Source: Dipteris shenzhenensis
Taxonomy: Eukaryota > Polypodiophyta > Polypodiopsida > Gleicheniales
Length of the DNA: 64,000 nucleotides
Direction: 5' to 3' (one strand)
NCBI GenBank assembly: GCA_047967505.1
Contig: CM106540.1
Part shown: positions 1 to 10,208 of the stretch, piece by piece
Position numbering within the stretch: the stretch's first letter is position 1
Layout of the letters: each line of letters opens with the position of its first letter
Program-made: the position numbers and the translations under genes
The notes under the pieces: generated by a model
Told to the model about the DNA's origin: nothing
Database searches by the model: none
Seen by the model: only the letters and a program-made list of their open reading frames with translations

Positions 1-1065
1 GCTAGTTGAATAGCACTCATGGAATCACTATGCAATGTCGGTACACTTGTATGAATCCCCAAATCTCCCACTAGCCGATCAAGCCATATAGCCTCCTTGC
101 AACCCTCTGTGGCTGCAACATACTCAGCCTCTATGATGCAAATCCCCATGCAAGAGAGCTGTCTTGACATCCATCTGCATAAGCTCCATATCCTCTGTTG
201 CCACTAGTCCAAGCATGCATCTAGGTGTGGTCATCTTCACAACCAGAGAGAATATCTCATCAAAGTCCACACCCTTCTCTTGCTTGAACCCTTTAGCAAC
301 CAAACGGGCCTTGTACCTAGGCACATCATCACCTGTGACCTTCATTTTGTAGACCCATTTACATGGCAATGCTTTCTTTCCATGTGGCAAAGAAGTCCCA
401 AGTCTTATTCTTCATAAGTGAATTCATCTCTGATTGCATAGTATACTCCCACTTGCATTGATCCTTGCGCATCATATCCTCTCTATAGCAAGAAGGCTCT
501 GCGCAATCAGTAAGCATCACATAGTCTAACCTTGGAACAAACCTATCAGGTGGTCTAGACACTCTAGATGATCTTCTCAAGGGCATTTCAGCTTGTTGTC
601 CCACGTGCATATCAGCCACATTTGGCTCATCATTTCCACCAATAGATGATCCATCATCTACCCTTGATTGTATACCTGTGGGAGTACTTGGTGGTACCAT
701 TTCTTGCACATTTGGTGCATGGACAACTTGCTGTCTATCAACATATGTAGGTGGATTCACATCTTGGAAAGTGATTCTCCTCATTTCCACATCCCTCATG
801 GGTGCCTTATGCATCTTCTTCTCATTGAAGACTACATCATGGCTACGTATGATCTTCTTTGCTTCTGGATCCCAGAGACGATAGCCCATCTCTCCACTTT
901 CACCATAACCCAGAAAGATGCATTTCCTAGTCTTAGGATCTAGCTTCTTTCAAAGCTCTTTTGGCACATGTGCATATGCCTCACACCCAAATATATACAA
1001 ATGAGAGTAAGAGGGCTTCTTTCCACTCCATGCTTGTTTAGGAATACCACCATCCAATCTTGTCC
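1..1065 (-). pseudogene. Copia-1: 3' part of a Ty1/copia pol gene (integrase end, RT start, RNase H), decayed
   Basis: Read on the minus strand. Positions 1065-950 carry the end of the integrase region (LDGGIPKQAWSGKK, then FGCEAYAHVPKEL). Positions 889-400 carry the integrase C-terminus and the linker to reverse transcriptase (GYRLWDPEAKKI, DYVMLTDCAEP). Positions 390-140 carry the RT N-terminus (KWVYKMKVTGDDVPRYKARL, then DVKTALLHGDL). Positions 131-1 carry RNase H (EAEYVAATEGCKEAIWLDRL). The palm of RT, including the YVDD motif, is missing: RT is joined directly to RNase H near position 135. Frame breaks occur near 390 and 930. The protein is very like Copia-5 at 60.3-62.1 kb, so both belong to one family. 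The element enters from the left edge and stops abruptly near 1065, where CACTA sequence begins. Confidence 0.9.
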
Positions 1066-1194
1066 TTGCATTTATTCTTTCTGCTTTGGCTGCTTCATAT
1101 CTCTCAATCCACTTCTGCATCTCCTTGCTATCGAGGATACAAAACTTATTGAATTTCTCCATTTGCTCTTCACTCATCTTTCTTTCACAACAAC
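1066..1194 (-). pseudogene. CACTA-B transposase, C-terminal fragment left of the CACTA-A insertion
   Basis: The minus-strand reading contains KMSEEQMEKFNKFCILDSKE and KWIERYEAAKAE. This resembles the stretch after DUF4218 in CACTA tnp2 proteins and aligns with the CACTA-A protein near 11.8 kb (NLFCVLNSNLMKRW, then RYEDAK). It is not copia sequence although it shares an open frame with the copia integrase end to its left. The upstream part of the same protein ends at 17657, on the other side of CACTA-A, with the matching motif VPQGKG. The two pieces therefore look like one gene split by the CACTA-A insertion. Confidence 0.65.
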
Positions 1195-1560
1195 ACAAAG
1201 CAACTATAGATGCGCTTGGTAGACATGCAAAATAGTGGCGCATCTATAGGCATTGCTTGAGTAGAGGAATTATGGGTGCATCTAAAAGTGTGTCTAACAA
1301 CTCGTCTATTTGCGCGTTTAAATAGCGCGTCTATTTGCGCGTTTAAATTGAGAAAATACGGGCCCGTCTAACATCGCGTTTATCAGTGCGTCTATTTGGG
1401 CATGTATTAATATGTCTATTTGCGTGTCTAAACTGAGAAAATATTAGCCCGTCTAACGTAGCGTGTATCAGCGCATCTATTTGCACATGTATTACTGCAT
1501 TTATTTGCACGTTTACACTGGGAATTAGATGCGTATTTAGGTGCTTATATAGACACAAAC
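1195..1560. repeat. Subterminal motif cluster (GCGTCTATA type), left end of CACTA-A
   Basis: Short degenerate copies of gcgtctat, gcgtctaa, gcgcatctatagg and related forms recur every 15-30 bases in both orientations. The same motif clusters at 14885-15030, 15420-15590 and 17395-17655. CACTA elements carry subterminal motif arrays bound by their TnpA-type protein. No coding potential is seen. Confidence 0.7.
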
Positions 1561-1719
1561 TAGAGAATACAGAAAGTGAGATTTTGGTGTACATCATTGC
1601 TTTCCAAACATTGCCCATGATTACCAAAGCACATAATTTTAACAAAAACATCAATGCTTTTTTGCAAGCCCACATATACAAGAATTAAGTGAGGTGAGGA
1701 GAATGAGACAATATGTAAA

Positions 1720-2174
1720 ATAGTTTTGCCAATATCAATGATGGGCTACAGTTCAATCTCATCCTCAATGAGATCAACCCTTGCCAAACTATCTACTTCA
1801 AAATCCAAACAAGTGTTTAGATCTACAAATACATTCAACCCACTACTACTTGTGCTACTCATGTGCTCATCGAAAATCAGCATCACTAATGGTAGGCTTG
1901 TTCTCATGGGTAATGGCCTCAATATTTGTATCTCCTATCTCATGATCATCCTCCTCTCTCGTATCATGGTCATCATCATGTCCATGGCCATGATCATCCT
2001 CCATACGCTCCATATTAGTAAATGTACTATACATCACTTTGGAATGTGGCATAATAGGTATGACATGCCACCATCGGGTAGTATCCACCATTGGTTGATA
2101 GACAACCTAATTCAAACACAAATACAATCATGTTATTTTTCTTGCATCAAATATTTAAAAGCGAGTATTTTTAT
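1720..2174 (-). pseudogene. CACTA-A transposase gene, last coding part (after the DUF4216 region)
   Basis: The minus-strand frame ending near 2100 reads TRWWHVIPIMPHSKVMYST, followed by an acidic, histidine-rich tail (EDDHGHGHDDDHDT). Position and composition fit the tail that follows DUF4216 in CACTA transposases. It continues the gene whose DUF4216 exon lies at 11208-11544; the 9-kb Gypsy-1 element separates the two. At least one in-frame stop shows decay. Confidence 0.5.
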
Positions 2175-2179
2175 ATGTG
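2175..2179. other. Target-site duplication, left copy (atgtg), Gypsy-1
   Basis: atgtg directly precedes the left LTR and is repeated at 11203-11207 directly after the right LTR. Five bases is the usual size for a Ty3/gypsy insertion. Confidence 0.85.
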
Positions 2180-3183
2180 TTTTTAGCCGGAAAAGTAATC
2201 GAGACCAGAGGCTAGAGGCTAAGTATGGCGACGCTCAAAGGCCATAGAGAAAAGGACTCGAAAAGGAGATCATGAGGGTGAAGGGATGTCATAGGGGTGA
2301 AAAAGGAATAAGAAGTGGAGGGAAGGAAAAGGGAGACTATGACACAAGGGGAAAGGGAGAGGGAGAAGAGAAGCATGTACATGATAGGAGGAGGAATGTT
2401 GAGATGTAGACATCAAGGGAAGAGAACCATACTTTATTTAAAAGAAGGGATGAGAGGGAAATATCAAAATACTAGCTAGGTGGCTTTACAAGAATGAGTG
2501 TGTCTCATCAAGGAATAGCCCCTTCCTTTTATAGCCAAAAGATGGGGTCTCTCCACATTAATGTATCCTCCCACATGCATGGTGTGTGTGGAAAAGTCTC
2601 CCATGTGGGCTAGGTGGTTATGCACTCTCAATTGTGTGCGACAACCCTTTGCCTCAATTTTCCACATAAATCAAGCCCCATATCTCAAGTCTATGATACT
2701 CCCTTGGTCTCTTTCCAATTTTATAATATGTTCAAACCTCTAGGAGGACAAATGGAGGGTTGGCACAAGGAATCTTGCCACCTCATCCTACTTTCCCCAT
2801 TATTTAACTTGCTCTCTTGGACCTTCTATACCTCCCCCACATGGGCCTATCCCATATGGAGGGAATAACTCAATATAATATCTATCTCCACCTATTTTAT
2901 ATTGCTTCTCCCATGGACTTTGAGGCATATCTCACTAAATGCAGCCTAGGTGGAGGGGTGGCACATGGAGGAGCCATGCCACCTTGCATTTTATAATATT
3001 ACTATCATGGATTATGTACAACACACCTTATGGGTCCTCTTACATGGAAGGGTGGCACATGGTCATGCCTTGCCACCTCAACCTTGGGCCCTATGCACAC
3101 CATATTTTATTATACTATTGCCACATATACAAACACACATACATATTAATGCCTTTTTTCCTTAGACAATTTGATCCATAACA
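2180..3183 (-). repeat. Gypsy-1 3' LTR
   Basis: It matches 10209-11202 along its whole length. On the minus strand it begins TGTTATGGAT and ends CTAAAAA, so the 3' end is not the canonical CA. It contains a 10-base duplication (around 2245-2260) that is absent from the other copy. Confidence 0.93.
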
Positions 3184-3200
3184 GTTCCCCCCCCCCCAGG
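3184..3200 (-). other. Gypsy-1 polypurine tract
   Basis: A run of 11 C on the plus strand (G on the minus strand) directly abuts the 3' LTR, the expected position for the plus-strand primer. Confidence 0.85.
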
Positions 3201-4376
3201 CAAGGAATGCACAGCATTTCCATGCCTGGGCCCATCACGCACAAAGAAAGGCTTGAGGTAACGCTTGTTGATCACCTTCTTGCCATATGGTTCATGTAGC
3301 TCCTGAACTTGTACAGACCCATTGCTACGTTCTTTGATGACTTTGTATGTACCAGCCCACAGTGGCAGAAACTTCTTATCCATTTGGTGGTCCAATCTAT
3401 TATCAAAGCATAGCACAACATCCCCCTCAGCAAAGTGTCTTTCCCATCCCTTGCGAATCTTAGCATCCAATCGGGCCTTTTGTCGATTCTTTTGGATCTC
3501 TGTTTGGTGTAGTGTAAGCCGTCGGGTCTCATCTAACTTCTCAAGTTGTACCAATCTGGCCTCTACATGTTCATCTTCTATCATCTTCTATTCCTGTGCC
3601 AATCTCAAGGCCGGATTCTCTATCTCTAGTGGTAAAACTGCCTCAGTACCATACACCAACTCAAAAGGAGTGTGACCTGTAGATGTTTTATGAGTGATGT
3701 TGTAAGCCCACACTGCTTCAGTGACCTTCTAATCCCATTGGCTCCTATTCCCTGCAGCCATTTTTTCCATGGTTTTACAAAGGAGGCCATTGGCCCGCTC
3801 TGTTTGACCCATGGATGCTGGATAATAGATGCTAGAAGTGTGATGATCAATACCCATGCGATCCATGAGTAACTCCACTGCTTCATTTAAGAATGGACTC
3901 CCATGGTCAGAGACTATCTCCATGGGAGTCCCAAACCTTGTGCAGATACGTTCAAATATGAAATTTGAAACTGCCTTGCCATTTGCAGCAGAGAGGGCGA
4001 TAGCTTTAGCCCACTTAGTGACATACTGAGTGGCTACCAAAAGATACTTCTTTTTGCGGGCAGTCATGGGCAAGGGTCCGACAAAATCTATTCCCCACTT
4101 CTGAAATGGATGGATGGACATCACTGGGTGATGTTGCCCAGGACGCAAATCCTTCCCACCAAAGAATTGACATGGTTCACAGGTTTTGCAATACAAAGTG
4201 ACATCCTTGAACAAGGTCGGCCAATAGTATCCAGCATGTAAAATCTTCTTAGCTGTATAGTCACTAGCATAGTGGCCTCCACAAAATCCATCATGATAAT
4301 GCTTCAATACCTTAGGCACTTCATCTGCATCAATGGCCCGTCTTAGTACTCCATCCATGCCTTGACAATACAACAC
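3201..4376 (-). pseudogene. Gypsy-1 integrase
   Basis: An N-terminal HHCC zinc-binding region is present (H-H around YHDGFCGGH, then CKTCEPC). The catalytic core follows, with acidic residues visible in GIDFVGP, VSDHGSP and GQTERANG (D, D, E). The C-terminal part at 3584-3201 has a GPY/F-like module (LWAGTYKVIKE, then RYLKPFF) and ends near the polypurine tract without a chromodomain. In-frame stops occur near 3731 and 3590. Integrase inserts the element cDNA into host DNA. Confidence 0.88.
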
Positions 4377-4425
4377 CCCATCAAGGAGGGTGTAGCGCCT
4401 ACTATCTCTGCGGATCTTCTTTCTC

Positions 4426-4985
4426 TCATAGCTTGTACTTTCTGAAGGAAAGGAGAGTAGTCAAAAACTTGTAGATACCACCATACCAAGGATCCCCAAC
4501 TTCTATGGCTGCTACAAGGGTTACATCAAGGCACTCCTCTAAATCAATCAAAGAATTCTTCAAGTTGGAACAACCCCCTTTTACAATTTTGAAAGAGAAA
4601 TCATATTCTTGTAGAACTGCCAACCATTTGGCCAATCGGCCCATGGGATTTGGTGATTGAAGAACCTGCTTTGCAAGACCAGTGTTAGTGAGTATAAAGA
4701 AGGACTTTCCAGCCACATAATGCTTAAATTTCTCAATGCAAAACACCAAAGACAAGGCATGCTTGTCGGCCTCTGAATAGCGTCGCTCAGTGTCAAGCAA
4801 TTGTCGAGAAGCAAATCGAACGGGATACATGAACCGATCCTCCCCTTGCTGGAGAAGAATACCTGCCAGAGTGTGCTCACCAAACCCAGGATTGATATAG
4901 AAGGTCTTTGACCAGTCTAGATTGCGTAGAATGGGTTCTGAAGCCAGAGCATTCTTGATTTGTGCAAACCCATGATCACAATCCT
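4426..4985 (-). pseudogene. Gypsy-1 RNase H (retroviral type)
   Basis: Motifs include PVRFASRQLLDTERRYSEAD and KFKHYVAGKSFFILTN, typical of the RNase H that follows RT in Ty3/gypsy pol. This domain removes RNA from the RNA-DNA hybrid. A second, unrelated RNase H-like domain is encoded 5' of gag in the same element (8440-8801). Frame shifts occur between 4830 and 4883. Confidence 0.85.
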
Positions 4986-5945
4986 CATCCTAAGAAAAAT
5001 CAACCCCATCTTTTAATAGCATAGTCATGGGCCGTGTCAAAGCAGCATACTGATAAATGAAGCGGCGATAGTATCCTGCTAGATTGACAAATGAGCGTAC
5101 CTGACATTTGGTTGTAGGTGGGGAGAGATTGAGGATGGCTTCTACCTTCTCGGGGTCAGGCTTGATGCCCTCGGATGAGACAACATGTCCCAATAACCTC
5201 CCTTGAGTGGCTCCAATGGTGCATTTCTCAGGGTTGAGACTGCCATTTGCATCATTGACCCTTTGGAAGGCCAATCTAACCTTCATGATGTGCTCCTTAC
5301 GTGACGAGAATATACAGAAATCATCTAAAGACACCTCTAAGAAATCTCCCAAATAAGGGGCAAACACCATCTGCATAAATCTTTGAAAGGTAGCAGGAAC
5401 ATTGGTGAGGCCAAATGGCATTACTTTGAATGCAAATGTCCCCCAGGGTGTGGCAAATGTGGTTTTAAGCACATCTTCCTCGGCAATTCTGATTTGATAA
5501 AACCCCGAGTAACCATCACAGAAAGTATACATCTCATGACCACTTACCTTCTCAAGAATGAGGTCTTGAAAGGGCAGAGGATGATGATCCCTCTTGGTGG
5601 CGGCATTGAGTTTCTTATAGTCGATGCAGACCCGTCACTTGTTGTTTTTCTTTGGGATGACTACCACTGGTGAAACCCATTCAGTATTGTGAACCGGAAC
5701 AATAAACCCAGCCTCTACAAGCTTCTGCAACTCTAAGCGCAAAGCATCGGTCTATAGGGGCCCTTATCTCCGATACTTCTGAGCCACAGGCTTCGCATCC
5801 GGCTTCAGCTCTATCTTGTGCTCTATGGCAGTCACATGGCAAAGGTGGTGGTAGCTAGTTGCAAAGAGGTCAGGGAAATCTTTGAACATTTCTAGAAACT
5901 CATCTTTCTCACTTGGAGTGAGATCTGGGGAAAGCATAGATTCAA
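4986..5945 (-). pseudogene. Gypsy-1 reverse transcriptase
   Basis: The N-terminal part at 5945-5560 reads through three in-frame stops (near 5635, 5755 and 5764) and includes EAGFIVPVHNTEWVSPVVVI. The palm at 5532-4990 includes FCDGYSGFYQIRI, TPWGTFAFKVMPFGLTN and the catalytic motif written as VSLDDF instead of the usual Y-x-D-D. The thumb has LLGHVVSSEGIKPDPEKVEA. Stops and the altered catalytic motif suggest an inactive copy. Confidence 0.88.
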
Positions 5946-5946
5946 G

Positions 5947-6453
5947 CTATTGAGGACTAGCTGTTATCTTTTCTGTAGGTGGCAGGGTCGGAGACACCCC
6001 CATCATGTAAACTTCCTCCTCTGAGAATTCCTCCCTCCCGTCTGATTCTTCCATGGACTCAGACACTGAGGATGAGAGAGTATCACTGTCATGCTCCTCT
6101 TCTTCTTTTGGTTTCATGGCACCAGGTTGCACCGGGATTTTCTCCTTCGAAGCACCAAAAGACATGTGTCCTGTCTTCCAATAGCTGACTGCATCACTTT
6201 TTCTCAGCCATGGTCTCCCGAGTATGGCTGGGTAACTTCTGCCTGTATCTTCAATGTCCACTACATAGAAATTGATAGTGGTGGTCAACCCGTTGACAGT
6301 GATGGGCAAATCCTTAATGACTCCCATGGTGGCGAGTCGTCGACCATCTGCTACCTTGATTCGAGTGGAGGAATGCCTTGTACATTTCAAATTCAATTTC
6401 TTCATGATTCGGGGCACCATGATATTACATGCAGCTCCCCCATCAACACACAC
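5947..6453 (-). pseudogene. Gypsy-1 aspartic protease
   Basis: The active-site region reads CVDGGAACNIM where D-S/T-G-A is usual. A flap-like region and AILGRPWLRKSDAV follow, typical of plant Ty3/gypsy proteases. A Glu/Ser-rich linker leads toward RT. The protease would cut the Gag-Pol polyprotein. Confidence 0.85.
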
Positions 6454-6741
6454 ATTTTTGACATGGCAATTATCTATGATGACATCTACTGTATGTGGGT
6501 GCCGATCAATTTCTTCAGAGATAGAAGATACCTCTCATACCTTTCCCTTTTTCTTGCTCTTCCTTGTTGAGAGACCTTGCTGCAGCTCACGTCTCACCTT
6601 AGGGCTTAATGCTGTTAGTTGAGGGAGTGTGATGCTCAAAGACCGATGAGCAAGGTCCCGAACGACCGAATAGTCCTCTTGCCCTGAGCCGATGGGAAAA
6701 TCCGAGGGTGACCACTTACTCCTGCGAGATCTTTTAGTCTT

Positions 6742-7029
6742 CTATGTTGGTGGGTCTGCCATCTCAGCATCTGAGGGCTTTGAGAAGGACACCTTCTTCC
6801 TGGGGCGGCCCGGTCCACGGTTTGGAGAGGGGTCCGAGGTGGCACGACTTCTTTTCCCGAGGTCAAGGATCTCTACATTAGAATCCTCAGTGCCCGACTC
6901 ACTTAGAAGATTCACCCTTGGAATATTGGGGCATTCTGTGTGATAATGACCCTTCTGGTGGCACTCGTAGCATACAACATTAGCACGATCTCTTGGAGGG
7001 CGGTTGGCTTGATTTCTGATGCCCACCAT
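6742..7029 (-). pseudogene. Gypsy-1 gag, C-terminal zinc-knuckle part
   Basis: A CCHC knuckle CYECHQKGHYHTEC (C-x2-C-x4-H-x4-C) lies at about 6932-6973, followed by a basic Pro/Arg/Lys-rich stretch. It is the nucleic-acid-binding part of Gag, separated from the main gag ORF by a frame break near 7030-7138. Confidence 0.88.
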
Positions 7030-7137
7030 CTCAAGCCGAAGATTATTCAGGGCCTTGGCTAGGTCATTGACTCCAGGTTCTGTTGCAGGGGGGGCCTCAT
7101 TAGTTGGAGGGGCTACGGGGGTAGAGAGGAGGGGGGC

Positions 7138-7863
7138 TCATGGGCGAGGCTGGGGAAATCTTCGAGGCGGAGGATGAGGATATCCACCTTGTTGAGGGTA
7201 AGCATCTAAGGGAGGACCATACATTTGAGGTGGAGGTGGTGGATACATCCCTGATGAAGGGTGGGGGTATGCCCCTGAGTTAGACCCCCCAGGTTGTTGT
7301 TGTAGGAATTGAGGGGGATGCGGAGGGACAATCGTCTTCTTTGAAGCGGGGTCAGACTGAACTTTATCAAACTTTTGAGCAATCTCATGCACTAGCACCA
7401 TAGTTTCTGGATTCTCCCATTTAAGCTTGAGGCGGAATTCATCACTCGCTCCTGCTACAAGGTAGCCCAACACATGCTGAGTCATTCCGGCACAAAATCC
7501 GGCATTGTCCTCCTGTGTGGCAATCAAACGGTCCAGGAGCACGGCTGCTCGATCCACATATCGACGTGTCGTCTCACCTTCTGACTGCTTCAAGTTTGCC
7601 ACTTGCAGGTACACATTCTCCGACTCCTCTTCTTTGCCGAAATACTCAATCATCGCTGCTGTCAACCTTGGCCAGCTTTGGCGAACGTCTTCAGCTTGCT
7701 TCTCATACCACACTTGAGCCAAACCTTCTAGAAATGTGGGAAGAACCAATAGCCATCTGTCTTCAGTAAGAAAGTTGAGAGAAACATAACGGAGCTTAAA
7801 GGCCACAAGATACTCATTTGGATTTTCTTCTACCCATCCACAAAACACGGGAATGTCAGCCAT
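7138..7863 (-). CDS. Gypsy-1 gag (Retrotrans_gag-type capsid)
   Basis: 241-residue ORF starting MADIPVFCGWVEENPNEYL. It contains a capsid core of the plant retrotransposon gag type (FLEGLAQVWYEKQ, then WPRLTAAMIEYFGKE and VANLKQSEGETTRRYVDR). A Pro/Gln/Tyr-rich C-terminus follows, and the knuckle lies downstream in another frame. It forms the virus-like particle in which reverse transcription occurs. The first Met is chosen because it heads the conserved core and is preceded by a stop. Confidence 0.88.
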   Translation of the reverse strand: MADIPVFCGWVEENPNEYLVAFKLRYVSLNFLTEDRWLLVLPTFLEGLAQVWYEKQAEDVRQSWPRLTAAMIEYFGKEEESENVYLQVANLKQSEGETTRRYVDRAAVLLDRLIATQEDNAGFCAGMTQHVLGYLVAGASDEFRLKLKWENPETMVLVHEIAQKFDKVQSDPASKKTIVPPHPPQFLQQQPGGSNSGAYPHPSSGMYPPPPPQMYGPPLDAYPQQGGYPHPPPRRFPQPRP

Positions 7864-7891
7864 GCTTGGAAGATGGAAAAGAGGGGCTTAT

Positions 7892-8101
7892 CTATGGATG
7901 AATAATAGTAAGAGGAAGCTTGAACTGAAAATCAGGTGAAGATACATCCAAAAAGCACACATAGGTAGGGTAGGGTGTGACTGGTATAGTGTGAAATATT
8001 ACACGAGAAGAATCTTCAGCATAGAATAGCACATAGACAATCTTAAAAGGACCAACCCTCATGATATCACATCGATCATTACACACGAGGGTTAGAGGCA
8101 C
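7892..8101 (-). other. Interval between gag and the aRNH/knuckle region
   Basis: A 69-codon minus-strand frame is open but resembles nothing I know. It may be the gag 5' untranslated region. Confidence 0.3.
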
Positions 8102-8299
8102 GGCATTGCATGAGGTTGTTTATCAAGGCAAACAAGAATGCCATGACAAATGTCAACAGTTGGAGAGCTTGCACATCACCTTCAGCTTCTTCCAGTTCTT
8201 GTAGTCGCCATGCTATTTCTTCAAGGGGTGTACGGTCTGGCATCTTTGTTTTGAGAAATGTCCTTGAGAACCCTCCTGATGATCTGCCGAAGTCAGTGA

Positions 8300-8801
8300 A
8301 CTCGTATCAAGTATGCCCAACACTTAGTTTCATGATGACCACAACCTTTGCATTCCTTACAAATGATTACCCTCCTTCGTGGCTTGCGGCTTTGTTGGGG
8401 TGGCGCTTCCACTCGCGTCATGCGTGATTGAAGTACAAGCTTCACGTGCCAAGAAATCAGCAACAAGATTTCGAGCTCGAGGGATATGCTGAATTTTTAC
8501 CTCTTCAAATTGGTTGCAAAGTTCCAAGGCTTATTGATGTCATGGAACCAAGCCTTTGCTCTGCACCTTCCACCTTCCACTAACTTGTTCACACACTAGT
8601 TGAGAATCTCCTTGCACCTCCAATTGCTTGGCATGATGTTCTTGTGCCTTCTGTAGCCCAAAAATGAGCATCGAGTACTCAGATTGATTGCAAGTATTTG
8701 CAGATGAAGACTTGCTATAACAATACTCCTCACCACCCGGTGAAGTGAGCTTCACACCCACGCTTACAAACCTTGGTCGAAGGTTTGTAAGCTCCATCAA
8801 A
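8300..8801 (-). pseudogene. Gypsy-1 5' ORF: archaeal-type RNase H (aRNH) followed by a CCHC knuckle, upstream of gag
   Basis: On the minus strand, four acidic RNase H positions can be recognised: FDGA (8790-8801), QSEY (about 8676-8687), GDSQ (about 8600-8611) and VAD (8456-8464). The context fits the additional RNase H of Tat/Ogre-type elements (SEYSMLIFGLQKAQE, QLEVQGDSQLVCEQV, HIPRARNLVADFLA). One frame shift lies between FDGA and the rest, and two stops lie before HIPRA. A zinc knuckle CKECKGCGHHETKC (8320-8361) follows in the next frame. In described Tat-type elements this domain lies inside pol after RT-RNase H; here it is 5' of gag. It could be a captured or inserted fragment rather than part of the element's design. 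Confidence 0.75.
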
Positions 8802-9560
8802 TTGAAGAATCCAAGATGTCATCACACCAAGACTAAAATTCGAACATCCCAAGTTTCTCGGTAGTCCAAGATAGGTAGGAGGAGAGGGTGGGGAGAATTC
8901 AACACTTGAGCCAAACATTCAGCACCAAATAAACTTGCAATCCTTTGTTGATAGTTTATCTTAAGCCCAAAAAGAATTACAATTTGAAGCTCGAAATGAG
9001 GCACAAAAGGCTAATTAGGTACAATTGGATTCCTTGGTTGAAACATTACCAACCATAGCCGAGGCCTAGAAACCTTTGTAATGAGATTGTGAATAAACCA
9101 TTCAGGACGAGCTTTTCCACAGGAATCAATAGGCAGATGCGCTGAATCTCCCCCCAAGCTTGGGGAGCATCCCACCCTTTGATGAAGGACACCGTTTTAA
9201 TTACCTCTGAAGCAGCAAGTAGTTCGATCATCGCACAATGAGTAGAAGTAAAGTCAAAATCCTCCTAGTGTATCAATAGTTCTTCACCATGAATCATCCA
9301 TGGTGTATCATTCCAGCCGTCATCTCCTTCAATAATGCACTAGACAATCTGCCATTGAAGTTCGACATGAAGATCAAGGAAGACATCTCGTGCATTGGTA
9401 GCCGTAAGGTGCGGAGGAACAGGCACCAATTCCTTAAACGCGTCGAGAAGTGACATAAATGTCCACCCTTCTCGTGTGGCGTGCATCCGTGAAGTGAGCT
9501 TGGAGAAGTTCTGAATCGGCGATCTAGCAAGAGATGTGGATAGAGCACATAAAATGAAGT
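8802..9560 (-). pseudogene. Gypsy-1 unrecognised decayed ORF upstream of aRNH
   Basis: A minus-strand reading that looks protein-like runs through several stops. It includes SKLTSRMHATREGWTFMSLL, ELVPVPPHLTATNARDVFLD and SFIKGWDAPQAWGEIQRICL. I do not recognise the family. It leads toward the aRNH region in compatible orientation, so both may once have formed a single 5' ORF of roughly 1.2 kb. Confidence 0.4.
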
Positions 9561-9654
9561 ATTTTTGCTTTTTATAGCAAGAGCAAACTCCCTATGGTTA
9601 GAGAGTTACAGTTCCCGCGGTTTCATTATATGAACAAAAATCATTACATTTTTA

Positions 9655-9725
9655 CCACTTCCAACTTGTTGGCCCAATGATAAGACTTTCTTTTGTGAAG
9701 GGGGAGGTCTTGGGTTCCAATCCTA
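9655..9725 (+). repeat. tRNA-like / SINE-head-like segment in the Gypsy-1 leader
   Basis: ttggcccaatgataagac resembles a pol III box A and ggtcttgggttccaatcc resembles box B, about 35 bases apart, as in tRNA-derived SINE heads. It is antisense to the element and followed by a purine-rich stretch (9730-9815). There is no complete cloverleaf, so it is not called as a tRNA gene. Confidence 0.35.
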
Positions 9726-9845
9726 CTCTTTAATAAAAAGAGAGGAGAGGAGAGGAGAAGGAGAAGAGAAAGAGAAAGGGAAGGAGAAGAAGAAGAAGAG
9801 AAGAGAGAGGGGGGCGCGGGATCTGCTGTTACTCTTTTGCAGGGG

Positions 9846-10090
9846 CTCAAAAAACAGTCCGCGACCAGAAGCCGCAGCAGTCCAAAGAACTATCGGAACT
9901 GTCGTGCAGGTGAGCGTAGAAAACTGTCCGCAACCAAAAGTTGCAGCAGTCCAGAGAAATGTCGCACAGAAAACTGTCCACAACCAGAAATCGTAGCAGT
10001 CTAGAGAACTGTCGCGCGGGTGAACGCAGAAAACTGTCCGCAACCAGAAATCGCAACAGCCCAGAGAACTGTCGCACAGGAGACGCACGA
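9846..10090. repeat. Tandem repeats in the Gypsy-1 5' leader (about 50-64 bp unit, four copies)
   Basis: Each unit contains agaaaactgtccgcaaccag followed by gcagcagtcc and agagaactgtcgc. Copies start near 9846, 9918, 9967 and 10029, with variable spacers. They sit in the untranslated leader next to the 5' LTR. Confidence 0.85.
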
Positions 10091-10169
10091 ATCGAATGCA
10101 CGTGCAGTAGCTTAGAAAGAGCACAGATGGTATAGTTTTATAGATGTAACCCGCACGAGTAGAAGATTC

Positions 10170-10208
10170 GCCACCGTGGAGATTCGTATCCCAGCAGCCA
10201 CACCAAAA
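10170..10208 (-). other. Gypsy-1 primer-binding site region
   Basis: Immediately inside the 5' LTR the minus strand reads TTTTGGTGTGGCTGCTGGGA, the TGG-start pattern of a tRNA 3' end. It is not the initiator-Met site used by the copia elements here. The tRNA species cannot be fixed by eye; an Asp-like acceptor is a weak possibility. Confidence 0.45.

Noticed and set aside
9655-9725. A functional tRNA gene
   Set aside because: Only box-like strings are present; no acceptor stem or cloverleaf pairing can be built.
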